A stretch of 64,000 nucleotides of DNA from contig NZ_NESL01000001.1 in NCBI RefSeq assembly GCF_003063435.1, forward strand, positions 496,001 through 560,000, written 5' to 3'. This stretch comes from Limnohabitans sp. 2KL-1 (lineage in GTDB: Bacteria > Pseudomonadota > Gammaproteobacteria > Burkholderiales > Burkholderiaceae_C). The notes under the pieces were generated by a model, which did not search any database, was not told the origin of the DNA, and saw only the letters and a program-made list of their open reading frames with translations. Shown in pieces: positions 8,171 through 15,221 of the stretch (its first letter is position 1; each line of letters starts with the position of its first letter). Made by a program: the position numbers and the translations under genes.

Positions 8171-9229
8171 ATGAACTTCCGGCACATCCAGGTGGACCCG
8201 ATGACGCCCACCATTGGCGGCTTGATCAGCGGCGTGGACCTGAACAACACGCGCTCTCAAGATGTCTACGAAGAAATCAAACAAGCGCTGTGGCAATACG
8301 GCGTGGTGTTCTTCCGCAAGCAGGCCCTGAAGCCCGAGGCTTACATCCGTCTGGGCCAAAACTTTGGCGAGATGGAGCAGCACGAATTCTTCCCGCACAT
8401 CGAAGGTCACCCCCAGATCCAGCTGATCTCGAACCAAGGCAACGAAGCCCCCGAGACCGACCGCTGGCACACCGATGTGACCTTCCGCAAGAAGCCCAAT
8501 ATGGTGTCCATCTTGCGCATCACCGACCTGCCGCCATCGGGCGGCGATACCATGTGGATGCACGCGGGCGCGGCTTACGACGCACTCAACCCCGGCATGC
8601 AGCAGATGCTGCAAGGCCTGCAGGCCGACCACGATTTGCCCTGGCATTTCCGCCGCATCAATGTGCACGAGCGCCTGGCGCAGCGCGCCTCGGCCAAGAG
8701 CGGCATGATGGTCACGGCCAGCGCCCAAGAGTGCAAGATGATCGAGAGCACGCCCACGGTGACCCACCCGGCCGTGATCACACACCCCTACACCGGGCGC
8801 AAGATTTTGTTCGTCAACTCGATCTGGACCAAGCGCCTGCTGGGCATGCACATGGACTTGTCCGAAGCGGTGCTGAACATGCTGTACGAGTGGGTCAAGA
8901 AGCCCGAGTTCATGGTGCGCTTTCGCTGGGAAAAAGACTCGGTGGCCATGTGGGACAACTGCGCCACGCAGCACTACGCCGTGTTCGACTATGCGCCACA
9001 TTACCGCGCCGGTCAGCGCATGACCTGCGGCAGCTTTGTACCCACCTTGAACACTGGGGCAGCCGCTGGTACTGCATCAGGTGGCCAGCCATCTGTGATG
9101 CGCCAGCTGCTGGACACCACCCGCATGCAAGCGGCCAGCCCGCGCGAACAGCAAGCGGTGGAAGCCATCTTCAGCGCCCTGGAAAGCGTGGACCTGAACG
9201 CTGTGGCCAACGCCGCTCAGCGTCGTTGA
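8171..9229 (+). CDS. TauD/TfdA-family Fe(II)/2-oxoglutarate dioxygenase with C-terminal encapsulation-type extension
   Basis: ATG 8171 follows a strong AAGGAGAT site; protein length is 352, against about 280 for TauD. The Fe ligands are H100 and D102 (WHTDVTF) and H268 (TQHYAVFDY); R279 should bind 2-oxoglutarate. Compared with my memory of E. coli TauD, the sulfonate-contacting H70 and R270 are kept as H71 and R283, while Y73 and N95 near the taurine amine are F74 and T96, with identical spacing. This suggests an anionic, possibly sulfonated, substrate other than taurine. From about residue 296 there is a Gly/Ala-rich linker and an amphipathic helix (SPREQQAVEAIFSALESV), as in BMC cargo. The expected product is an aldehyde (plus sulfite if a sulfonate), feeding the next gene's enzyme. 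Confidence 0.88.
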   Translation: MNFRHIQVDPMTPTIGGLISGVDLNNTRSQDVYEEIKQALWQYGVVFFRKQALKPEAYIRLGQNFGEMEQHEFFPHIEGHPQIQLISNQGNEAPETDRWHTDVTFRKKPNMVSILRITDLPPSGGDTMWMHAGAAYDALNPGMQQMLQGLQADHDLPWHFRRINVHERLAQRASAKSGMMVTASAQECKMIESTPTVTHPAVITHPYTGRKILFVNSIWTKRLLGMHMDLSEAVLNMLYEWVKKPEFMVRFRWEKDSVAMWDNCATQHYAVFDYAPHYRAGQRMTCGSFVPTLNTGAAAGTASGGQPSVMRQLLDTTRMQAASPREQQAVEAIFSALESVDLNAVANAAQRR

Positions 9230-9248
9230 ATACCGGCTGCATCTGACC

Positions 9249-10742
9249 ATGAGTTCTATCCGTCCCGTCGATCTGGCTGACCACGACCTGGCCGCCTTGC
9301 AGGAGGCGCGTGACTTGCTAGGCCAAGCCCGGCAAGCCGCTGCTACGCTGGCGCTGTGGACGCCCGAAGAGGCCAAACGCGTGGCCAAAGAAGTGGCCGC
9401 AGCCTTGTTGCCGCGTGCCGAGTTTTATGCCGAGTGGGCCGTGCGCGAAAGCCGCATCGGCAAAGTGGTCGATAAGATCGCCAAGAACCAGATCGCCTGC
9501 ACGCTCACGCCCAGCGCCTGGGACAACGTGGCCCTGGGCGGTGTGCGCCGCAACGATGCGCTGCGCATCGTCGAAATCGGCCGCCCCGCCGGTGTCGTGG
9601 TGGGTCTGTCCAACTCCACCTCGCCCGTGGCCACCATCCTGTTCAAGACCCTCATGTGCCTGATGACACGCAACGCGCTCGTCATCTCTCCACACCCGGT
9701 GGCGCTGGGCTGCTGCACGGTCGTCACCCAAGAGCTGCAAGCCGCCATTGAAAAAGCCGGCGGCCCGGCCCATGCGCTGCAAATTCTGACGCGCCCCACG
9801 GTCGAGGCCACGGGGGCGCTGATGCGCGACGCCCGCACCGACGTGATTTTGGCCACCGGCGGCACGCCCATGGTGCGCGCCGCCTACGGCTCGGGCAACC
9901 CCGCCATTGGCGTGGGCTCGGGCAATGTGCCGATTTATGTGGACGCCAGCGCCGACATCGAAGCCGCTGCGCAGCTAATCGTCAGCGCCAAAAACTTTGA
10001 CCACGGCAGCCCTTGCTCGGCCCCTTCGGTGCTGATGCTGCACGCCAGCATCGCGCCGCAGATGCAGCAAGCGCTGGCCCACCAGGGTGCGCATGTGTGC
10101 ACCGAGCAAGAAGCGCTTCAAATTCAAAACCACGCCTTTCCCGGTGGCAAGTTCAACGGCAAAGTGGTGGGCCGCCCGGCGCACGAAATCGCCCAGGCCG
10201 CTGGCGTGCAAGTGCCCATCGACTGCCAGGCCTTGGTCTGTCCCATTGCCAACCCGCAGGCCGGTCATGTGCTGCTGAAAGAAAAACTCTCGCCCATCTT
10301 GGGCTGCGTGGTGGTGCCGGGCATGGACCAGGCCATTGGCGTGGCGCGTCTCATGTTGCAGCACAGCGGCGCAGGCCACACCTCGGGCATCCATTCGGCC
10401 AATGCCGAGCAGGCGGTGGTCTGGGGCGCGGCGCTTGACTATTACCGTGTGGTGGTCAACGGCTCCACGGTGCACGACAGCACCGGCGCCAACACTGGCC
10501 TGCCCTACACCTTCACCATCGGCACAGGTTACGCGGGCAAAAGCTCGGTGGACTGCAACGTCGGCCCCGAGTTGCTGGTCAACTGGAAACGCGTGGCCTT
10601 TCCACTGCCCGGTGGCTGGGCCGGGGCCATGGCGTCGGGCGCAGCAAGCCCTGCGGCATCGGGCAGCCTGTCCACCCTCACGCCTGAACTTCAGGCCACC
10701 GTCCTGCGCATCGTGCAGGAAGAACTCGAACACCTTCGCTGA
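9249..10742 (+). CDS. CoA-acylating aldehyde dehydrogenase (PduP/EutE/SauS-like), BMC cargo
   Basis: NAD-dependent enzyme that oxidises an aldehyde to an acyl-CoA. Of its 497 residues, C256 in FDHGSPCSAPS is the catalytic thiol; SNSTSP, GNPAIGVGSGNVP, KLSPILGCVV and GHTSGIHS match the acylating ALDH family and look closer to sulfoacetaldehyde dehydrogenase (SauS) than to PduP, judged by eye. After the catalytic domain come an Ala/Ser/Gly linker (about 460-477) and a terminal helix TPELQATVLRIVQEELEHLR, a classical encapsulation peptide pattern that resembles the tail of the dioxygenase upstream (shared P, Q, V and I positions). The aldehyde substrate is not known. Confidence 0.92.
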   Translation: MSSIRPVDLADHDLAALQEARDLLGQARQAAATLALWTPEEAKRVAKEVAAALLPRAEFYAEWAVRESRIGKVVDKIAKNQIACTLTPSAWDNVALGGVRRNDALRIVEIGRPAGVVVGLSNSTSPVATILFKTLMCLMTRNALVISPHPVALGCCTVVTQELQAAIEKAGGPAHALQILTRPTVEATGALMRDARTDVILATGGTPMVRAAYGSGNPAIGVGSGNVPIYVDASADIEAAAQLIVSAKNFDHGSPCSAPSVLMLHASIAPQMQQALAHQGAHVCTEQEALQIQNHAFPGGKFNGKVVGRPAHEIAQAAGVQVPIDCQALVCPIANPQAGHVLLKEKLSPILGCVVVPGMDQAIGVARLMLQHSGAGHTSGIHSANAEQAVVWGAALDYYRVVVNGSTVHDSTGANTGLPYTFTIGTGYAGKSSVDCNVGPELLVNWKRVAFPLPGGWAGAMASGAASPAASGSLSTLTPELQATVLRIVQEELEHLR

Positions 10743-10751
10743 AAGCCTGTC

Positions 10752-11366
10752 ATGTCCACTTTGCGCAGCTACATTTTTCTGGACCGCTTGCAGCCACAAT
10801 TGATGTGTTTGCTGGGGTCGACTGCCCGTGGCTTTTTGCCACGCCACAACGATGCCGCCATGCTCATCGAGGTCGCCCCAGGCATGGACATCGAGTGGTT
10901 GACCGACATCGCCCTGAAGCACGACGACGTCAAGCCCGGCAACCTGGTCGTCGAGCGGCAGTTTGGCTATCTGGAGTTCCACGGCCAGTCTTCGTCATCC
11001 GTCAAATCAGCCGGTGCGGCCGTGCTCGACGCCATGGGCGTGAGTGAGAAAAGCGCGCTCAAGCCCGAGATCCTGGCGTCCAAAGTGATCGACCGGGTCG
11101 ACGGCTACCATGCGTTTTTGATCAACCGCAGCAAATCGGGCAGCATGCTTTTGCCCGGCGAGTCGCTCTACATCATGGAAATGACCACCTCGTCTTATGC
11201 GCTACTGGTGGCCAACGAGGCCGAAAAAGCCGCCAACGTGAAACTGATCGACTGCCGCTTCATGGGCCCAGCCGGTCGGCTGTATTTGTCGGGCAATGCG
11301 TCGGACGTGCGGGCGGCGGCTGCCGTGGCAGAAGCCGTGATTCGCGACGCCGGAGGTGCTGCATGA
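10752..11366 (+). CDS. Tandem-BMC-domain shell protein (BMC-T) 1
   Basis: Shell protein of 204 residues with two BMC folds. The first core is around LIEVAPGMDIEWLTDIALKH through VERQFGYLEFHG (about residues 38-90). The second is IMEMTTSSYALLVANEAEKAANVKL through GRLYLSGNASDVRAAAAV (about 140-198). Such proteins form pseudohexameric trimers whose central pore can be large or gated. It is similar along its whole length to the product at 12964-13653, so the two probably arose by duplication. The stop overlaps the start of the next gene (ATGA). Confidence 0.9.
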   Translation: MSTLRSYIFLDRLQPQLMCLLGSTARGFLPRHNDAAMLIEVAPGMDIEWLTDIALKHDDVKPGNLVVERQFGYLEFHGQSSSSVKSAGAAVLDAMGVSEKSALKPEILASKVIDRVDGYHAFLINRSKSGSMLLPGESLYIMEMTTSSYALLVANEAEKAANVKLIDCRFMGPAGRLYLSGNASDVRAAAAVAEAVIRDAGGAA

Positions 11367-12328
11367 GCACAGACGCTCTGCGTGAGCAAATACGGGCGCA
11401 AGTCCGCAAGACTTTGGGTGTTGCGCCCAGCCCTGCGGCTGACGCTGCTGTGGCCGCCCTGATGCGCCGCTTTGAAGCCGGCTACGAGACTGCGAACGCC
11501 GAAGCCATCGTGACCTGCTTTGCACCCGATGTGGTGTGGACCCTGCCCGACGCGCGTGTGCTCAACGGTCGTGCCGCCTGCCTGGCGTTTTTGAAAGAAC
11601 GCTTTGCCAGCCCCGCCGGCCCCCAATTTTCAGATTCACGCATGAACGTGCTGGGCCAGACCGTGGTGCAAAACTACAAGGTGACGGTGCCCCTGCCCGG
11701 CGGCCAGACGGCGACCCTGGACGGCACCGACGTCTACCTGATCCGTGATGGACTGATCGCCCGCAAAGACGCTTACTGGAAGCAAATGGGCGCGGCCAAG
11801 CCAGCCGCCGGTGTAGCCGCTACAACCGCGTCTTCTGGCGCTGCGCCCCAGGGCGTGGTGGTGCCTTTGCGCGTGGGCACGGCCGCGCACGCCGCTGCCC
11901 TGACCGATCTGTTCAAGCGCCTGGCCGCCAGCCCGGCCCTGCTGCAAGCGGCGCAATCGGGCCTGCTGCGTTTTGACATGCGGGTGGACGAAGCGGCGGT
12001 CAAAGCCGTGGCCGCCGCCGGTGCTGCACCCGCTTCATCGGGCGCATCGGCCATGGCTGCCACCACCGCCATCGACCCAGCCGCTTGCTGTGCGTCGTGC
12101 AAGGCGGGCAAAGCCTGCGAATGCAAGGACGAGTATGGCGACGTGCACGCCCACAAGCCCGCCGAAGCTGTGCCCGAACTCAAGGGCGTGATTGGCGAAA
12201 AACTGCTCAAGACGCTGCCCCCCAGTGTGAAGACGGTTCGCATCCACCCCAAGGCGGTCCTGACCCCTTTGGGCAAAGAAGCCCTGCGCAAGCGCGGCAT
12301 CACCATTGAACGAGGAGTGTCCCCATGA
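11363..12328 (+). CDS. SnoaL/NTF2-like multidomain protein with Cys-rich linker, probable BMC lumen protein
   Basis: Unusual 321-residue protein lying between shell genes. Residues 3-18 (STDALREQIRAQVRKTLG) form an amphipathic helix like the N-terminal encapsulation peptides of Pdu proteins. Residues about 24-142 resemble a SnoaL/NTF2-like fold (RFEAGYETANAEAIVTCFAPDVVWTLPD, GTDVYLIRDGLIARKDAYW). An Ala/Ser linker and a helical region follow (170-220), then five cysteines (242, 243, 246, 252, 254: CCASCKAGKACEC) that could bind a metal or cluster. A short C-terminal segment ends IHPKAVLTPLGKEALRKRGITIE, resembling a TP-x-A-R-like motif seen in other BMC-associated proteins. The function is unknown: enzyme, scaffold and metal chaperone are all possible. 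It overlaps both neighbours as ATGA. Confidence 0.7.
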   Translation: MSTDALREQIRAQVRKTLGVAPSPAADAAVAALMRRFEAGYETANAEAIVTCFAPDVVWTLPDARVLNGRAACLAFLKERFASPAGPQFSDSRMNVLGQTVVQNYKVTVPLPGGQTATLDGTDVYLIRDGLIARKDAYWKQMGAAKPAAGVAATTASSGAAPQGVVVPLRVGTAAHAAALTDLFKRLAASPALLQAAQSGLLRFDMRVDEAAVKAVAAAGAAPASSGASAMAATTAIDPAACCASCKAGKACECKDEYGDVHAHKPAEAVPELKGVIGEKLLKTLPPSVKTVRIHPKAVLTPLGKEALRKRGITIERGVSP

Positions 12329-12594
12329 AAACAGGAACCGTGATCGGCCGCATTGTGGCCAGCAAACGCCTGCCCGAGTTGCCGCCCGGCGCTTTGCTGG
12401 AGGTGCAGCTGGACTACCCCAAAGACGTGGTGGTCTGCTACGACCCCATGGGCTGCGGCATTGGCGAGCGCGTGATGATCACCATCGGCGCGCCCGCCGC
12501 CTGGTGGTTCGCCCCGGCGCACCCGCGTGTGGTGGCCGATGCGCTCATCATCGCCTCGCTCGACAACTACGACACCCCGACGCCGATGCGCTGA
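12325..12594 (+). CDS. EutN/CcmL-family BMC vertex protein (BMC-P)
   Basis: Small shell protein of 89 residues that forms pentamers capping the polyhedron vertices. Family features: MKTGTVIGRIVASKRLPELPPG at the N-terminus, the central VVVCYDPMGCGIGERVMITIG with the DxxGxGxGExVxxxxG pattern, and a C-terminal VVADALIIASLD strand. ATGA overlap with the SnoaL-like gene indicates coupled translation. A single vertex gene suffices for a closed shell. Confidence 0.93.
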   Translation: MKTGTVIGRIVASKRLPELPPGALLEVQLDYPKDVVVCYDPMGCGIGERVMITIGAPAAWWFAPAHPRVVADALIIASLDNYDTPTPMR

Positions 12595-12661
12595 ACGCAC
12601 TGAAATTTCCCTTCACTCTTTTCCTCAAACCTTTCTTTTTTAAACCCTCAAGGAGACTCAC

Positions 12662-12934
12662 ATGTCACAAGCCATCGGAATGATCGAAACCAAAGGTTAT
12701 GTTGCTGCTTTCGCCGCCGCTGACGCCATGGTCAAAGCCGCCAACGTCAACATCGTTGGCAAAAAAGAAGTCGGTGGCGGCCTGGTCGCCATCATCGTTT
12801 CGGGCGACGTGGGCGCTGTCAAAGCCGCCACCGAAGCCGGTGCTGAAGCCGCAGGCGCGATCGGTGAAGTGGTGTCTTGCCACGTCATCCCACGTCCACA
12901 CGCTGACGTGTCCAAAGCCTTTGACGGCAACTGA
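12662..12934 (+). CDS. Canonical BMC-H hexameric shell protein
   Basis: Major facet protein, 90 residues, with the typical [25 protein letters not shown] start, a [23 protein letters not shown] core and a short tail ending in [15 protein letters not shown]. It is the only BMC-H in the window and has the strongest ribosome site of the cluster (AAGGAG about 7 bases before ATG), fitting the high copy number needed. The 67-base gap before it contains only a pyrimidine-rich stretch. Confidence 0.97.
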   Translation: MSQAIGMIETKGYVAAFAAADAMVKAANVNIVGKKEVGGGLVAIIVSGDVGAVKAATEAGAEAAGAIGEVVSCHVIPRPHADVSKAFDGN

Positions 12935-12963
12935 TCCGCGAACGCTGTTGACAAGGAGGCCGC

Positions 12964-13653
12964 ATGGCCACAAGCAAAAAAGCCACCACGCCTGTCCAAG
13001 CTGCCGCTAAACCGCCCGCCAAACCGGCGGCCGAGCTTCGGGTTTACCTGACGCTCACCGACCTGCAACGCCAGTTCTCGTCGTGGATGAGTTCGCCCCT
13101 GGGCGCACGCGGTTACGTGGCAATGCAGGGCACCCACGCCCTGCTGGTGGAGATCGCCCCCGGGTTGTCCATCCAGCGGGTGATCGACCTGGCCCTCAAG
13201 GCCGAGCCAACACTCGAGCCCGGCATCTTGGCGGTCGAGCGGCAGTTCGGCGTGCTGGAGTTGCACGGCAACGATGGCGCGGCGCTGCAGCGCGCAGGCC
13301 AAGTGATCCTGGACTGGATGGGGGCCAAAGCCGAAGACCAGCTGCGTCCGCAATTGCTCTACAGCGACATTCTGGAAAACGTGACCGATCAGCACGCCGT
13401 GCTGATGAACCGCACGCGCCAAGCCAGCATGGTGCTGCCCGGCGACAACATGCTGCTCATGGAGGTGGCCCCGGCGCTGTTCGGTGCCCACATGGCCAAC
13501 GAAGCCGAAAAAGTCGCCCCTGACCTGACCCTGGTCGAGTGCAGCATGATCGGCGCGAGCGGCCGCATGTACCTGACGGGCAGCATGGCTTCGCTCGAAA
13601 AAGCCAAAGCCCATGTTGAGCAGTTGCTGTCGGAGATTCCGGGCAGAGGTTGA
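12964..13653 (+). CDS. Tandem-BMC-domain shell protein (BMC-T) 2 with K/A/P-rich N-terminus
   Basis: 229-residue shell protein homologous to the first BMC-T (shared PGxxIxxxxDLALK, VERQFGxLExHG, LMNRTRQASMVLPGDNM and ANEAEK patterns). It differs by a 24-residue N-terminal extension rich in Lys, Ala and Pro (MATSKKATTPVQAAAKPPAK), likely disordered and positively charged, which could project from the shell or bind cargo. A good AAGGAGG site precedes ATG 12964. It is the last gene of the BMC run; no clear rho-independent terminator follows. Confidence 0.9.
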   Translation: MATSKKATTPVQAAAKPPAKPAAELRVYLTLTDLQRQFSSWMSSPLGARGYVAMQGTHALLVEIAPGLSIQRVIDLALKAEPTLEPGILAVERQFGVLELHGNDGAALQRAGQVILDWMGAKAEDQLRPQLLYSDILENVTDQHAVLMNRTRQASMVLPGDNMLLMEVAPALFGAHMANEAEKVAPDLTLVECSMIGASGRMYLTGSMASLEKAKAHVEQLLSEIPGRG

Positions 13654-13752
13654 GCGCGTTGGGCAAGAGCTCACTTTGTGGGCTGTGTCCTGCCCCCGAC
13701 ATGGCTTGCCGTCGTAGACCATCGCCCAAATGCATGGGCTGCGGTCAAGCCA

Positions 13753-15024
13753 TCACGGGCTCACATACACTGGCGCAAACCCGCCGCCAGGTGTCCTGAA
13801 ATTGGTGGTTTGTCCTTGGTACAAGCGCGCGGCCAGCGACTGCACCCGGCCGTCGTACACGTAATTGCGCACATCGAACTTGAGCACCTGCGCCGAATCG
13901 CCGCCCGAGATGGTGCGCTCACCCGGGGCCACCCAAGCCTGAGCGATGTAGCCGCCCGCCTTGATCTCGTCCCAGACGCGGTGAGTCAACTTGTCACCCC
14001 GGTAAGCCGCCTTGCCGCCATAGCCTGCAAAGGGCTTGAAAAAGAATTTTTTGCGCTCGACCCAAAAGCGCTCGGCGTTGGTCGGGGTGACCACCTCGGT
14101 GTGCGGAATGCCCGCCAGCAACACCGCCTGCGTGGCCTCGGGCACGCCCATGGCCTGCAGGGTCTGTGCGTTGCACAGCAGCGCCAGGTTGCGCTTGTCG
14201 GCCAACAGCGCATGGGCCTGCGGGTGCGGCGTCAAGACCACCGCGTCCTGCAAATACGCCTGCCGCAGATGGGCGTGCTGAGGCTCGGTCAGCGCAAAGT
14301 CGGTCAATCGGTTGTAGACGAGATCGATGGCCTCACCCTCGAACCACAGTTGCCCGTCGCGCCAAAGCAGTTGCGCCGGATCGGCAATGACAGCCTGTAT
14401 GCCGTGGCGTCTGAACAGGCTTTGGAACAGCAAGAACTCCGGGTACAGGTATTGTTGTTGCGGTAAGGCATCGACGATGGCCACCGTTTTCAAGGCCCGA
14501 TCGGGCTGACACAGCTGCCACTCGTTCTGGAACATGGCCACGAAAGCCGCTTCCAGCGCATCCACTTGTGCCCCGGTGGGCACCAGGGTTTCGATCTCGG
14601 CACAACAGGCCCGCTGCGCACGCGCCAGCAAGGCGTTGAGCAGGGCGCCGCCCGCGTTGGTGTTCACCTCGATCAGGCCCATACCGTTCGCGTGCACATG
14701 AAAGTCATAGCCCATGAACACACTTTGGGCGCGGGTCGGGTGGCGTGCAATCGGGTCCGAACGTGACAACACCTCCTCGCGGTAGGCGGGCAGGGCCACC
14801 ACCGACTCCAATGCGGCGATCAGCTGCGACATGCCTTGCACCTGAGCACGCGACAACACCACGGGCCGCGCCGAGAACAGCGAAGGCAGGCGATCCTGCA
14901 CCAGATCGAACAAGGCTGCATCGCCGATGTCGGCCGCCATGCTGTGCGCCAAAGCTCGCTCGTCCAGGCTGATGCAAAAACATTCGCGGTTGAAGTTCTC
15001 GGCATGGATATGGGAAGTGTTCAC
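13753..15024 (-). CDS. ATP-grasp-like protein of unknown function
   Basis: Hypothetical protein of 423 residues. GTG 15024 is chosen because an AGGA site lies about 10 bases upstream; the frame stays open a little further without a better start. The C-terminal half has ATP-grasp-type elements: KKFFFKPFAGYGGKAAYRG (nucleotide-binding Lys and glycine loop), YIAQAWVAPGER and a terminal FDVRNYVYDGRV. The N-terminal half contains GYDFHVHANGMGLIEVNTNAGG. Ligase activity joining a carboxylate to an amine is plausible but the substrates are unknown. It converges on the BMC operon and is divergent from gnd; no functional link to the BMC is visible. Confidence 0.7.
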   Translation of the reverse strand: MNTSHIHAENFNRECFCISLDERALAHSMAADIGDAALFDLVQDRLPSLFSARPVVLSRAQVQGMSQLIAALESVVALPAYREEVLSRSDPIARHPTRAQSVFMGYDFHVHANGMGLIEVNTNAGGALLNALLARAQRACCAEIETLVPTGAQVDALEAAFVAMFQNEWQLCQPDRALKTVAIVDALPQQQYLYPEFLLFQSLFRRHGIQAVIADPAQLLWRDGQLWFEGEAIDLVYNRLTDFALTEPQHAHLRQAYLQDAVVLTPHPQAHALLADKRNLALLCNAQTLQAMGVPEATQAVLLAGIPHTEVVTPTNAERFWVERKKFFFKPFAGYGGKAAYRGDKLTHRVWDEIKAGGYIAQAWVAPGERTISGGDSAQVLKFDVRNYVYDGRVQSLAARLYQGQTTNFRTPGGGFAPVYVSP

Positions 15025-15221
15025 AAGAGCGATCCTGGCGTAGGGGGGTGTTTGAATCTTACCCCTGCAGTGGCTGACTGCAGCCTCCTGCGGCACCTGT
15101 CCCGCGGGCACGCGAGTGCGTCACATCACGGACAGACAGGCGACAGGGCGACGCGGGCTTTCATCGGACAATTCGGGCACGCCACGCAGGCGGTCTTGGG
15201 CCTGCCTGTCAAGACACGGGA

